Shown in pieces: positions 29,543 through 38,864 of a stretch of 64,000 nucleotides of DNA. The notes under the pieces were generated by a model that was not told the DNA's origin, ran no database searches, and worked only from the letters and a program-made list of their open reading frames with translations. The translations under genes and the position numbers were made by a program. The stretch comes from Glaciimonas sp. PCH181 (GTDB lineage: Bacteria > Pseudomonadota > Gammaproteobacteria > Burkholderiales > Burkholderiaceae_D), in assembly GCF_003056055.1 (NCBI RefSeq), contig NZ_PYFP01000001.1:1-64000 (forward strand), read 5' to 3'. The first letter of the stretch is position 1. Each line of letters opens with the position of its first letter.

Positions 29543-31108
29543 ATGATGAGCTTTTTCAATAAAGGTAGGCGTACTTTCGTCCAGGGCCTGAGCACTGCCT
29601 CGGCTTTAATACTCGCCGGCGGCAGCAGCGGTTTGGCTGCGGCAGCAGGGTCAACAACGCTCTCCGTAGCAATTCCCAGCAATCCATCCACTTTTGATCC
29701 CATCAATCAGACCAACCATGACGCTATGGTGGTGAATCAGCTGATTTTCGAGAACTTGATTGAAATTGATGGCAATGGCAATAGAGTTCCCATGTTGGCC
29801 CGCGCGTTGCCAAATATCTCGCCGGACGGGCTTACTTATACATTCGACCTCAGAGAAAATGTGCACTTTCAGAATGGCCAGGCATTCACCGCCGAGGATG
29901 TGAAATATAGCTACGAGTACATTCTCGATCCTGTGAATAAGGCCTACCGCCGCGATATTTGGACACCGATAGCTTCTATCACGGTTGAAAATCCGCTAAG
30001 AGTTAAATTCGTACTCAAGCATCCTTATCGTGCTTTCCTTGATTACATGACGAAGTACATGGGCATCTTCCCGGTCGGTAGTCGAGAAAAATACGGCGCA
30101 GATTATTTCAGGCATACACCGATAGGCCTCGGCACTGGTCCTGCAATCTTTGTGGAATCCAAAACGAACGATTACATCGAACTTAAACGCAACCCGGCGT
30201 ACTGGAAAAAAGATCTCCCTAAATGGGAAAAGCTGGTCATCAAAGTTGTTCCAGAAGAGTCCGCACGACTGGCGTTTTTGATGTCGAATAGCGTTCAGAT
30301 TATTGCCGCACCAGCAGGCCGGGATTACGCAGGAATGCGCGGTAAGGTGGGCATCGTCGGCGAAAGTAAACTCGCCCGCGGCAGTTCTTTTTTGCTTGCA
30401 GGCAATAACAACAAAGCCCCTTTCGACGATCCTTTATTTCGTGCCGCTGTGTCGAACGCCATTGATCGCGACACAATTTGTAATAAGGTTTGTCTGGGTG
30501 TGGTCGAACCTTCGGCTACGCCAATGCCGAGTTCCACCTGGTGGTGTAATCAAGAGGCAAATCGCAGTCTGTCATTCAATCTGGAAAAAGCCAAAGCGCT
30601 ATTACAGCGATCTCGCTATGCAAAAGGCGCCGAGTTTGATCTGATGTTTTCTGCCCAGTCTTACATCTTGAAAGCGGGAGATACCGCGTTATTTATCCAG
30701 TCCCAACTGGCGCAGCTTGGGATTAAAGTTAACCTCAAACCGGCAGAACTTGTGACGGTATTTTCTCAGGTTGCGCTTGGTAATCATCAAGCCGCGCTGA
30801 TTGCTGCGGTGAGTCCTGCAGATCCTACTTTTGTCTCAAAAGCCCTATTTGTTCCCACGGAACCGCTAGCAAAAGCCACCGGCTATCAGAACCCGGCCTT
30901 AGTAAAACTGATCGCTGAAAGTTATACGCTTGAAGCACGCGAAAAACTCCAGCCGGTGTTGTACAAGATCCAGGATATCTTAGCCAAAGATGCACCGGTT
31001 ATATGGATTGGCACATTGAAAAATACCAATTTATGGCGATCCAATGTTCGTGGATTTGAAGTGAATGAAGCAGGGACGTTGCGGTTACTTAATACTTATT
31101 TAGCTTGA
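29543..31108 (+). CDS. ABC transporter substrate-binding protein, family 5 (peptide type)
   Basis: 521 residues. The signal peptide MSFFNKGRRTFVQGLSTASALILAGG carries an arginine pair and may be Tat-dependent. The mature protein has the family 5 (DppA/OppA) signatures: TLSVAIPSNPSTFDPINQTNHDAMVVNQLIFENLIEI at the start, ENVHFQNGQAFTAEDVKYSYEYI, and FRAAVSNAIDRDTI. Members bind di- and oligopeptides, nickel, glutathione or opines, so the ligand is open; context suggests a cyclic or substituted amino acid. It is the first gene of a four-gene operon under the palindromic operator at 29494. ATG ATG follows TAGGAGAG. Confidence 0.92.
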   Translation: MMSFFNKGRRTFVQGLSTASALILAGGSSGLAAAAGSTTLSVAIPSNPSTFDPINQTNHDAMVVNQLIFENLIEIDGNGNRVPMLARALPNISPDGLTYTFDLRENVHFQNGQAFTAEDVKYSYEYILDPVNKAYRRDIWTPIASITVENPLRVKFVLKHPYRAFLDYMTKYMGIFPVGSREKYGADYFRHTPIGLGTGPAIFVESKTNDYIELKRNPAYWKKDLPKWEKLVIKVVPEESARLAFLMSNSVQIIAAPAGRDYAGMRGKVGIVGESKLARGSSFLLAGNNNKAPFDDPLFRAAVSNAIDRDTICNKVCLGVVEPSATPMPSSTWWCNQEANRSLSFNLEKAKALLQRSRYAKGAEFDLMFSAQSYILKAGDTALFIQSQLAQLGIKVNLKPAELVTVFSQVALGNHQAALIAAVSPADPTFVSKALFVPTEPLAKATGYQNPALVKLIAESYTLEAREKLQPVLYKIQDILAKDAPVIWIGTLKNTNLWRSNVRGFEVNEAGTLRLLNTYLA

Positions 31109-31151
31109 TCATGAAAATAATATTTTTTTGGTGTAAACGGAGGAATTTGGT

Positions 31152-32087
31152 ATGTGGATAGTTCGCCGAATTTCTTCGTCGTTGATCGTGCTCTTAGTTG
31201 TGAGCTGTGTGCTTTTCGTTATGTGCCGTATGACCCCAACGTCGCCCGCGCACATCGTGCTCGGAGCCGATGCGCGGGCCGAGCAGGTCGCTGCGTTTGA
31301 CCACGAGCACGGTCTTGATTTGCCTGTTTTAACGCAATACCAACGTTGGATTAGCGCAGCAGCGACGTCCGGGTTTGGGGACTCTTATATTACCGGTCTG
31401 CCTATCGGTTCACAGATTGCAGAAACGCTGCCGGTGACGCTTGAAATCGTCACCGTGGCTTTCGTGATGACGACCATTTTTTCGATTGTGTTTGGAATGG
31501 CAGCGGCCTTTTATGAAGGTCGCATGCTGGATCAATTTGTGCGTGTTATTTGCATCGTATTTTTGTCGTTGCCGGGATTCTGGCTGGCACTGTTGCTCAT
31601 CCGAATGTTTTCTCTGACATTGGAATGGCTGCCGCCAGGCGGGATTATCCCTTGGGAGGATGGCAAACTTGCGCATCTTGCATCTTTGTTGATGCCTGCA
31701 TTATCCATAGCGCTGTATTACATGGCGGTGCTGACCCGGTTAACCCGTTCGACAGTGATAGAAGTTCTGGGACAGGATTATGTCCGAACGGTCGAAGCAA
31801 TGGGCCTTAAGCGGATCACGATCTGGTGGTACATTTTAAAAAACGCGTTGCCATCGTTCGTCACTATGGCGGCACTGATATACGGCTATATGTTTGGTTG
31901 GGCGCTGATCATTGAGCAGGTATTTAATCTGCCCGGCATGTCGCGCGCATTGCTGACAGCCATTCTGCAGAAGGATTACCCAATGGTGCAGGCGGTAGTT
32001 TTGGTCATCACGGCAATATTTATCACCGCAAATACCTTATCCGATCTGCTCGGAAAGCTCATCAATCCCGCTGGGAGTGCACGATGA
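31152..32087 (+). CDS. ABC transporter permease, DppB type
   Basis: 311 residues with six membrane segments. The first (IVLLVVSCVLFVMCRMTP) is followed by a periplasmic domain that includes the DppB marker FDHEHGLDLPVLTQYQRWI. The EAA-like coupling loop reads VLGQDYVRTVEAMGLKR, which contacts the ATPase. The ATG follows GGAGGAATTTGGT. It forms the membrane channel together with the next gene and overlaps its start by four bases (ATGA). Confidence 0.93.
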   Translation: MWIVRRISSSLIVLLVVSCVLFVMCRMTPTSPAHIVLGADARAEQVAAFDHEHGLDLPVLTQYQRWISAAATSGFGDSYITGLPIGSQIAETLPVTLEIVTVAFVMTTIFSIVFGMAAAFYEGRMLDQFVRVICIVFLSLPGFWLALLLIRMFSLTLEWLPPGGIIPWEDGKLAHLASLLMPALSIALYYMAVLTRLTRSTVIEVLGQDYVRTVEAMGLKRITIWWYILKNALPSFVTMAALIYGYMFGWALIIEQVFNLPGMSRALLTAILQKDYPMVQAVVLVITAIFITANTLSDLLGKLINPAGSAR

Positions 32088-33034
32088 CCCACCAAGCGAT
32101 TAAAAGTATCAACATTGAATTGCCTTCTAAAAAAATGATCTCTGAAAAGCGCGTACCTGCGCCCACCGAAAAAATACAGCGTCCTCGCTATGGCATGTTT
32201 TACTTTGGCCTGGCAATCGTTTTATTGGTAGCGCTGATGGCACTGCTAGTACCTTATTTACCATTGCATTCGCCCGACCAAATGTTTATGGATCACCGAT
32301 TGGAGGCACCCAGCGCTGCCTTCTGGTTCGGCACCGACGATGCTGGCAGGGATATTCTCAGTCGCGTTATTTGGGGTGCACGCACGTCGTTATGGATTGG
32401 TACTTCCGTAGTGGCAATCGGGATGATTCTGGGCGTCGCCAGCGGACTGTTTGCCGGTTTCTATTCCGGTAGCTGGACCGAAGAAATTCTCATGAAAATT
32501 ATGGAGATTCTGGCGTCGATTCCGTTGCTGATCTGGGCAATTGCCGTCGTCGGTATTTTAGGAACCGGTGCGACGCAGATCGGGCCTTTCTCGCTCAGTA
32601 ACGAGGTCAAGTTAATCATCGTCATTGGTGTGCTCTACTCGCCCAGTCTGGCACGTCTGACGCACACTTTTGCCAAGATAGAAGTCCAAAAAGAATACGT
32701 GGCAGCGCGACGGATTCAGGGCGCGGGAGATTTTCGTCTGATGTTTGGCGAGATACTGCCGAATTGCATCGCGCCGGTCTTGATCCAAGCTTGTCTGCTA
32801 CTGGGGATCGGTCTGGTGGTGGAGTCGTCGCTCAGTTTCATCGGTCTCGGAGTGCAGCCGCCGACACCTTCTTGGGGCGGGATGCTTTCTGAAGGAAGAA
32901 ACTTTATTTTTTCGGGAGAGTGGTGGGTCAACATTTTTCCTGGTGGCGCAATCTTTCTCACCGTGCTTGGTTTTAATCTTATTGGCGACGGTTTGCAATC
33001 AGTGATGAACCCACGCCGTGTATCTAGGGATTAA
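32084..33034 (+). CDS. ABC transporter permease, DppC type
   Basis: 316 residues. A cytoplasmic N-terminus of about 38 residues precedes a membrane segment (MFYFGLAIVLLVALMALLVPYL). The DppC hallmark FWFGTDDAGRDILSRVIWGARTSL follows. The coupling loop is EVQKEYVAARRIQGAGDFRLMFGEILPN, and the tail GFNLIGDGLQSVMNPR is typical. It overlaps dppB by four bases and is followed after about 10 bases by the ATPase gene. Confidence 0.93.
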   Translation: MTHQAIKSINIELPSKKMISEKRVPAPTEKIQRPRYGMFYFGLAIVLLVALMALLVPYLPLHSPDQMFMDHRLEAPSAAFWFGTDDAGRDILSRVIWGARTSLWIGTSVVAIGMILGVASGLFAGFYSGSWTEEILMKIMEILASIPLLIWAIAVVGILGTGATQIGPFSLSNEVKLIIVIGVLYSPSLARLTHTFAKIEVQKEYVAARRIQGAGDFRLMFGEILPNCIAPVLIQACLLLGIGLVVESSLSFIGLGVQPPTPSWGGMLSEGRNFIFSGEWWVNIFPGGAIFLTVLGFNLIGDGLQSVMNPRRVSRD

Positions 33035-33041
33035 GGAGACG

Positions 33042-34691
33042 ATGATGAATGTACCGTTACTTGAAATCAAGGATCTCAGAGTCGCATTTGGGCAAGGCCA
33101 GGCAAAAAATGAAGTGCTGCACGGCATTAATCTGACCGTCAATACTGGCGAAATTGTCGGCTGGGTGGGGGAGTCAGGCTCAGGTAAAAGTGTTACCGCG
33201 ATGTCGGTCCTGCAATTGCTGGGGCGCGGCGGCGTCATTACCAGCGGCAGTATCAAGCTGAATGGCAGGGAGCTGGTCGGTCTGCCAGAAAAGCAACTGC
33301 GCGCGTTAAGAGGGGCAGAAGTATCAATGATATTTCAGGACGCCACTACCGCACTCAATCCATGCGTGACGGTAGGCAAGCAAATTGCAGATGTCATCAA
33401 AGCGCATCAGCCGATGTCCAAGCCGCATATCGCTAAAGAGGTCAATGCGTTACTAGAAAAAGTAGGTATATCAGCTGCGCGCTGCGTGAAGCTTTACCCG
33501 CATGAGTTGAGCGGCGGTATGCGTCAGCGTGTCATGATTGCCATGGCGATCGCGTGCAAGCCGCAACTTATATTGGCGGATGAGCCGACTACTGCGCTTG
33601 ATGTCACCGTTCAGGCGCAGATCGTTACGCTGCTGAGAAATTTGGTAAAAGACTCTGGTATATCGCTAGTATTTATTACGCATAATCTGGATTTGATGGC
33701 AGAGCTATGCGACCGCGCAATCGTCATGCGGCACGGGCATATTCTGGAGGAGGGCGGCGTAGAGGACATCGTTTTGCGTCCGAAGCATGAATATACGCAG
33801 ATTCTTTTCCGCAGCGTGCCGCGTTTGACTGCCAGTGACAAACCGCCAGAAGTTGTCGCAGCGCCAGAGCCGATTCTCCCTTTTTTGTTGGATTTTCAGG
33901 GTGTCACAAAAAGCTATCCGGTTGCGCGTTCGGCCGTCGCCAGAATATTCGATCGCAGGCGCTCAACTGCGCTCAACCAAATTTCTCTCAGTATCTGTGA
34001 AGGTGAGGCGGTCGGTATCGTCGGCGAGAGCGGTAGTGGTAAAAGCACCATGGCCAGGATGGTGACCAAGCTTTTTGATCCGACTATCGGAAAGATTTTG
34101 TTCCGGGGACAAAATATCGCTGACATGCGCGGGCAGCAGTTGCATACTTTTAGAAACGAAGTGCAGATGGTATTTCAAAGCACATATGCAAGCCTGAATC
34201 CAAGAAAAACTATTGCAACAACATTGCTTGAGTCTATTGGCGACGGCGATATGACATTGGAGGAATTGTTACGCCTGGTACAGTTGCCGGTCACGATGGG
34301 GCGCAGATATCCGCATCAACTCTCGGGAGGTCAGCGCCAACGCGTGTGCATCGCAAGGGCGATTGCACGTAAGCCAAGGCTGCTGGTCGCCGATGAACCT
34401 ACCTCGGCCCTTGACGTATCGGTGCAGGCTGAAATCATAGAATTGCTGCGTAATCTGCGCGCGAAGACTGGCGTGACTTTGGTCGTTATCAGCCACGATC
34501 TGGCAATGGTAAATCAGTTGTGCGATCGCGTAGTGGTGATGAGTCGAGGTTCTATCGTCGAACAAGGGCCTGCTGACGAGGTACTTTCTGCTCCTTCACA
34601 TACTTATACCAAAGAGCTATTGGAGGCTATTCCGAAAGGCTTGTCAGGGCGCCCGAGTGCTATTTTTAGTCATGGGGACGGGCTTGGATAA
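33042..34691 (+). CDS. Fused ABC transporter ATPase (DppD-DppF)
   Basis: About 549 residues holding two complete nucleotide-binding domains in one chain, as in GsiA or YejF. Numbered from the longest frame (33018): the first domain has Walker A GESGSGKS (51-58), signature LSGGMRQ (164-170) and Walker B LILADEP (184-190). The second has Walker A GESGSGKS (336-343), LSGGQRQ and LLVADEP. ATG ATG at 33042/33045 follows AAGGAG and is preferred to the upstream in-frame ATG, which overlaps dppC. It powers import through the two permeases. Confidence 0.93.
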   Translation: MMNVPLLEIKDLRVAFGQGQAKNEVLHGINLTVNTGEIVGWVGESGSGKSVTAMSVLQLLGRGGVITSGSIKLNGRELVGLPEKQLRALRGAEVSMIFQDATTALNPCVTVGKQIADVIKAHQPMSKPHIAKEVNALLEKVGISAARCVKLYPHELSGGMRQRVMIAMAIACKPQLILADEPTTALDVTVQAQIVTLLRNLVKDSGISLVFITHNLDLMAELCDRAIVMRHGHILEEGGVEDIVLRPKHEYTQILFRSVPRLTASDKPPEVVAAPEPILPFLLDFQGVTKSYPVARSAVARIFDRRRSTALNQISLSICEGEAVGIVGESGSGKSTMARMVTKLFDPTIGKILFRGQNIADMRGQQLHTFRNEVQMVFQSTYASLNPRKTIATTLLESIGDGDMTLEELLRLVQLPVTMGRRYPHQLSGGQRQRVCIARAIARKPRLLVADEPTSALDVSVQAEIIELLRNLRAKTGVTLVVISHDLAMVNQLCDRVVVMSRGSIVEQGPADEVLSAPSHTYTKELLEAIPKGLSGRPSAIFSHGDGLG

Positions 34692-34854
34692 TGTTTGCGT
34701 ATTCAGTTGTGTCGTGTTGATGTGGGGTTGAAATAATTGATGTTTGAAGGGGCAAAGTTTTGCGCCAGTAACGAATGGAACATTTTTATGTTCGTGGCGC
34801 GCGGTTATGCGGCGCCGCGCTCCCACTGTAATGAAGCCGTTAGCAAATACGAAA

Positions 34855-35592
34855 ATGGATAAACAACAACCCAAGCGACCGGATGAACAAGATTTATCCC
34901 GTCGTGGATTCCTTCAATCAACCTTCACAACGGTAGGTGCGGCCGCGCTCCTTGCCACGCAAGCGGCGTATGGCGTTACAACTCCAGCGGCGGCGCAATC
35001 CGTAAATGGGCAGAAAGTCCTGAATGATAGTCGGATTGATCCGGCACGCACCGCGGTGCTCATCATGCATTATCAAAACGATATTTTCAAGCTGATACCG
35101 GGCGCAGTGCCAGTGATAAAAAATACCCGGGCGTTGTTGAGTTCGGCACGTAAAAATGACCTGAAAGTGATTTTTATTCGGATGGGTTTTAGTGCTGGCT
35201 ACCCCGAGGTGAATCCAAGAAATCGTAGCGGAATGTGGCTAAAGAGCACCGGCTTGTTCGTGAATGATCAGATTCACGCCGACGTTGCGCCGCAGTCCGG
35301 AGAAGCCATCGTGACCGCACGTCGTGTGAATCCCTTCTTCGGTACGGAGCTGGAAATTTTGTTGGAAACCGCTGGCATCGACACGCTTGTTATGGCTGGC
35401 GTTCAAACCACTGGGGTTGTGCTTTCTGGTGTTTCGCATGCAAGTGATGCTGATTACAGGATTTTCTGCGTCAAGGATTGTTGCTATGACCCAGATCCGG
35501 TGGTGCATGACCACCTAGTCGCGACAGGATTTACCTCGCGAGCGAACTGCCTTTCGCAAGCCGAAATGCAGGCCATCATAGCCCGTGCCTGA
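34855..35592 (+). CDS. Tat-exported isochorismatase-fold protein lacking the catalytic triad
   Basis: About 245 residues from the ATG at 34855 (34831 is an alternative; the frame opens at a TTG at 34744). The signal peptide has a twin-arginine motif (LSRRGFLQS) and a hydrophobic stretch ending near AYGVT. The mature part follows the isochorismatase/N-carbamoylsarcosine amidase fold, but all three catalytic positions appear changed. LIMHYQNDIF has His where the family has Asp, TARRVNPFFGTEL has Arg in place of the usual Lys, and GVQTTGVVLS has Val in place of the nucleophilic Cys. It may bind rather than hydrolyse its ligand in the periplasm. It sits between the importer and the porin, suggesting the same substrate. 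Confidence 0.78.
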   Translation: MDKQQPKRPDEQDLSRRGFLQSTFTTVGAAALLATQAAYGVTTPAAAQSVNGQKVLNDSRIDPARTAVLIMHYQNDIFKLIPGAVPVIKNTRALLSSARKNDLKVIFIRMGFSAGYPEVNPRNRSGMWLKSTGLFVNDQIHADVAPQSGEAIVTARRVNPFFGTELEILLETAGIDTLVMAGVQTTGVVLSGVSHASDADYRIFCVKDCCYDPDPVVHDHLVATGFTSRANCLSQAEMQAIIARA

Positions 35593-35720
35593 CGTCGCCC
35601 TTATGCAGCAAACGTAACAAGTAAGCAGATTAAATTAGCCACCGTGCTCACCGAAGCACGCTTTTCGCGGTAAGTATTTTCATGCTCTTCGCATTGCAAC
35701 GTCATTATTGTTTTCACAAA

Positions 35721-35734
35721 ATGAAACGTTACAT
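35721..35734. promoter_or_regulatory. LacI-type operator upstream of the porin, distal
   Basis: ATGAAACGTTACAT, one change from the perfect palindrome, 266 bases upstream of the porin start. With the site at 35884 it could allow looping or cooperative repression. Confidence 0.6.
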
Positions 35735-35883
35735 AATTGTTGAGTAAGCCGGACTATTTTTAGAGAAGAATTAGAGCTAAGTATTTTATTTTTTTTGAGA
35801 AAAAATAGAAATAAGTCGCTTTATAAGGCTGAAACTTAAAAATGCATTGACCAAGTAGTTTTCACGTTTTATATTTAATTTAA

Positions 35884-35897
35884 ATGAATCGTTTCAT
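35884..35897. promoter_or_regulatory. LacI-type operator upstream of the porin, proximal
   Basis: ATGAATCGTTTCAT, one change from the perfect palindrome, 103 bases before the porin ATG and 163 bases from the distal site. Confidence 0.6.
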
Positions 35898-35999
35898 ATT
35901 AATCGGGGAGGCCTCGTGACAACGTAGCCAAAATAAAAAATGGGGTGTCAGCGGTAAAAAAATGAGTAACAATTTAACTGACGGAGACGGGTGTAAATC

Positions 36000-37136
36000 A
36001 TGAAAAAAGTATTAGCTAGTTCCGCAATAATGGTCGCTTGCACTGCAAATTTTGCCTCTGCGCAAACTAGCGTAACCATCTACGGGGTGTTCGACCAGGG
36101 CTTCACTTATTCCACTAACCAAAAAGGCAGCGCCAACCTGCAATTTACCAGTCTCGGCGTACAAGGAAGTCGGCTAGGATTTAAAGGTTCAGAAGACCTT
36201 GGTGGTGGGCTAAAAACGATCTTTACCCTGGAAAGTGGATTTGACCCAAACACCGGTGCACTTGGTCAAGGCGGCAAACTTTTCGGGCGGCAAGGATTTG
36301 TCGGCTTGCAAAGTACGCAGTGGGGCACGCTGACAGCGGGCCGTCAATATGATCCGTTGGTGGGGAATTTGGCACCATTGACTTCGAATGGGGGTTATAC
36401 CGGCCTCTATTTTGCGCATCCTTTTGATAACGACAACACCAACAACACGATTCGATTTAACAACGCCGTTAAGTATGCAAGTAACACGTATGGGGGTTTT
36501 AGTTCGAGCGTAATGTACGCGTTTAGTAATCAGATCGGTGCTTTCGGAAATGACCGTGCCTGGAGCGCTGGCGCAAAATATGAAAATGGTCCGCTTAAAT
36601 TGGGCGTAGGTTATCTTGAACTTGATAACGGGGGCGCCAGCACCACCAGTCCTAATCCGGCTGGCACCGCGCCAGATGCGCCGGTGACGGCCTCACGTGC
36701 ACGGATGTATGGATTGGGCGGCAGCTATCAGCTGGGCCCAGCGCTTTTGGGCGCAGTCTGGACGGGCTCCAAATACAACAATGTAGGGCCGACGTTGACC
36801 AGCGGGATCACCAATAATTTTAATAATTATGAATTGAACGCACGATATTTGGTCGCGCCAACGCTGATGCTCGTCGCCGCCTATACCTACACTACAGTAG
36901 GTATCAGCGGTCGCCCTGGCGTGGTTAATTCAAAGTTTAATCAATTCAGTGTGCTGGCAGATTACTTCTTGTCAAAGCGTACGACTTTATACGCCGAAGG
37001 TATTTATCTGCGCGCTGGTGGCGACCCTTTTATTGCCGGTGCAAATGGTGGGCCTGCAGCGCAGATTCAGGGTTTGTCAGCTTCATCAACGAATAGCCAG
37101 GCCCTTGTCCGCGTAGGTATACGACATAGCTTTTAG
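36000..37136 (+). CDS. General porin, Burkholderiales type
   Basis: 378 residues. The signal peptide MKKVLASSAIMVACTANFASA is followed by QTSVTIYGVFDQG, the usual first strand of Burkholderia/Bordetella 16-strand trimeric porins. The conserved blocks RLGFKGSEDLGGGLKTIFTLESGF and GRQGFVGLQSTQWGTLTAGRQYD (loop 3 region) are present. The last residue is Phe (RVGIRHSF), as needed for insertion by the BAM complex. Two LacI-type operators upstream place it in the regulon of the neighbouring importer, so it probably lets the regulon's substrate across the outer membrane. Confidence 0.95.
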   Translation: MKKVLASSAIMVACTANFASAQTSVTIYGVFDQGFTYSTNQKGSANLQFTSLGVQGSRLGFKGSEDLGGGLKTIFTLESGFDPNTGALGQGGKLFGRQGFVGLQSTQWGTLTAGRQYDPLVGNLAPLTSNGGYTGLYFAHPFDNDNTNNTIRFNNAVKYASNTYGGFSSSVMYAFSNQIGAFGNDRAWSAGAKYENGPLKLGVGYLELDNGGASTTSPNPAGTAPDAPVTASRARMYGLGGSYQLGPALLGAVWTGSKYNNVGPTLTSGITNNFNNYELNARYLVAPTLMLVAAYTYTTVGISGRPGVVNSKFNQFSVLADYFLSKRTTLYAEGIYLRAGGDPFIAGANGGPAAQIQGLSASSTNSQALVRVGIRHSF

Positions 37137-37481
37137 TTTTTGTAGCGGTACGGCGATAACGGCTTCATCAGAGAAAAACTGCGAGGCCGTTTCGTTTTGT
37201 CGCTTTAAAAATAGGTAGCATCACCAAGTTAGTTTGGTGTTACTTGTTGTTTAAGGAAGGGAGGCTAATCCACGTTCCCTTCGAAAATTTCCGACTGCGT
37301 TTTTGCATGTATTAGTTCTGTAGCAAAGCCATCGAACGACAACTTTTTATAAGACCGTTACCGTGGTGTCCGGAACGACTACGGGTTCCACTAAAGCCAG
37401 GTGGTAAAGGTTGGGATTCGGTCCGGTAATGGCGTAGTTGAAAAGTTGTGCTTAATCGTAGCGACACGCAAGATCAGCAAC
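37137..37481. other. Intergenic region between convergent genes
   Basis: About 345 bases between the porin and the XRE regulator, which point toward each other. No gene is supported. No hairpin with a T-tract was recognised. Confidence 0.4.
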
Positions 37482-38321
37482 TCAGCCTTCGCCGCCCCAA
37501 ATAATTTTGTATTGGTCACCGCTAAGATATTCTCGTACTTCAAGCGGAATCGATAAGTCACTCTGCAGCAACGCAGTGGCATTTCGGAGATGTTTTTTCT
37601 TGATCTTTTCTTTGTCGGAAAATTCAAGCATCATTCTTGTTGAAAACGGCTGGCGATATGTTGTCGCGGCCAGGCCTGAAACGATGCCGTATAAGAAGCG
37701 TACGGGATTTCTGAATTGAGGAACCAGTGTGGAGAAGGTCATCTCGTTTTTTTGCTTGCCCTCAAAATCGACCATGAAAAGCCGATCGCCAAGCAGGAAG
37801 CAGAATCCATGATACGTAAATGTACACCCGATTTTTCCACTACCGTCAAGCTTGGGGAAGCGCTCGATGGTGACGTATTGGGCCACCGAATTGCGTTCGT
37901 ATATACATGTAATCGACCTCAGTATTCGGCCTGTGTAGATAGATGAATTATGGTAACGATTGTAGACGCCGTAGAACGGTTTAATGTGTTGGCTGGAGCT
38001 TAATGCGAGGGGGAGAAAGCGCATAAACTCAGGGAGGCTGCGTAGGTCAACTGGAATTTCATGTTCTTGCCCTTCGTAAAATTTTACGAAATCAGAGTTG
38101 GGCAAAAAAAAATGATCTGGCTCCATAGAGAAGTATCGTCCAATCTTTAGTAATATCTTTTGTGAAGGGACATGTTGCCCGACTAGATATTTATTAAATT
38201 GTTGACGATTGACGCCTACTTTCCGACAGAAATCTGCAATTGAATCGAACGAGTCAGCCAAACTTGCAAGGTTTTCGGAAAGATTTTTTGTGTGCTGCTG
38301 ACGATTCATTTTGGACGCCAT
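37482..38321 (-). CDS. XRE-type helix-turn-helix regulator
   Basis: 279 residues. An N-terminal lambda-repressor-like helix-turn-helix (about 25-65) reads DSIADFCRKVGVNRQQFNKYLVGQHVPSQKILLKIGRYF. The remaining ~200 residues (MEPDHFFLPNSDF onwards) are a beta-rich domain I cannot name; it may sense a ligand. The Met at position 5 is an alternative start. It is a single gene and its targets are not evident. Confidence 0.8.
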   Translation of the reverse strand: MASKMNRQQHTKNLSENLASLADSFDSIADFCRKVGVNRQQFNKYLVGQHVPSQKILLKIGRYFSMEPDHFFLPNSDFVKFYEGQEHEIPVDLRSLPEFMRFLPLALSSSQHIKPFYGVYNRYHNSSIYTGRILRSITCIYERNSVAQYVTIERFPKLDGSGKIGCTFTYHGFCFLLGDRLFMVDFEGKQKNEMTFSTLVPQFRNPVRFLYGIVSGLAATTYRQPFSTRMMLEFSDKEKIKKKHLRNATALLQSDLSIPLEVREYLSGDQYKIIWGGEG

Positions 38322-38864
38322 CCAGGTTGAAATTAAACCGAGCCCTAAGGAAGTGTATCGTCAATTTTGTAATTGCGCATAGCTTTCAGATGCAAGGCCG
38401 GAACTGAGCTGCATGTCAGCTATATGCTGCATTGCCTCGCCACATAACGGTGTTCCCGGACGGTGGATGATTGGGGCGTGCGGGATAGCTGTCATGTAAA
38501 ACAGACTAAATATAAGCGATCCATAAACAGCACGTTGCCGCTGAGGGGTGAAGTATCAAGCGTGATACCTTCATCCAGCAGTTGGAGCAAAAGGCAGCCA
38601 ATAGGCGGTCAAATTTGACGGGGAGTAGGGGGCGCATTGCATACGTCGCAAAGCGTCCTTGCGCGCCGCCTGACCCTCCGTGAACCTCATAGTTGCGGCG
38701 TTATTTCAGAACTCGCCGCTAAATAGAAAGATCATGGTCCGTGTGCGGTTTTGTCTGAAGCTGGGAGGCTTATGAAGATGTTGCCATCCAGAAATCAGAT
38801 TCAATCGACAGCCCGGGTTTATGGAGCGCTTACAATATTTCTAACAATCCAAGTCTGCGTTATT
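38322..38864. other. Stretch without a supported gene
   Basis: About 540 bases. A near-palindrome around GTATCA-AGCG-TGATAC (about 38550-38570) and a 12-bp palindrome GTCAAATTTGAC at 38608 are visible. No open frame of note exists. This marks the left boundary of the AT-rich block that follows. Confidence 0.4.

Noticed and set aside
22341..35592. Assignment as a creatinine/N-methylhydantoin pathway
   Set aside because: HyuAB and an amidase-fold protein fit, but the amidase triad is lost, the protein is exported, and a racemase and aminotransferase would have no role on sarcosine.
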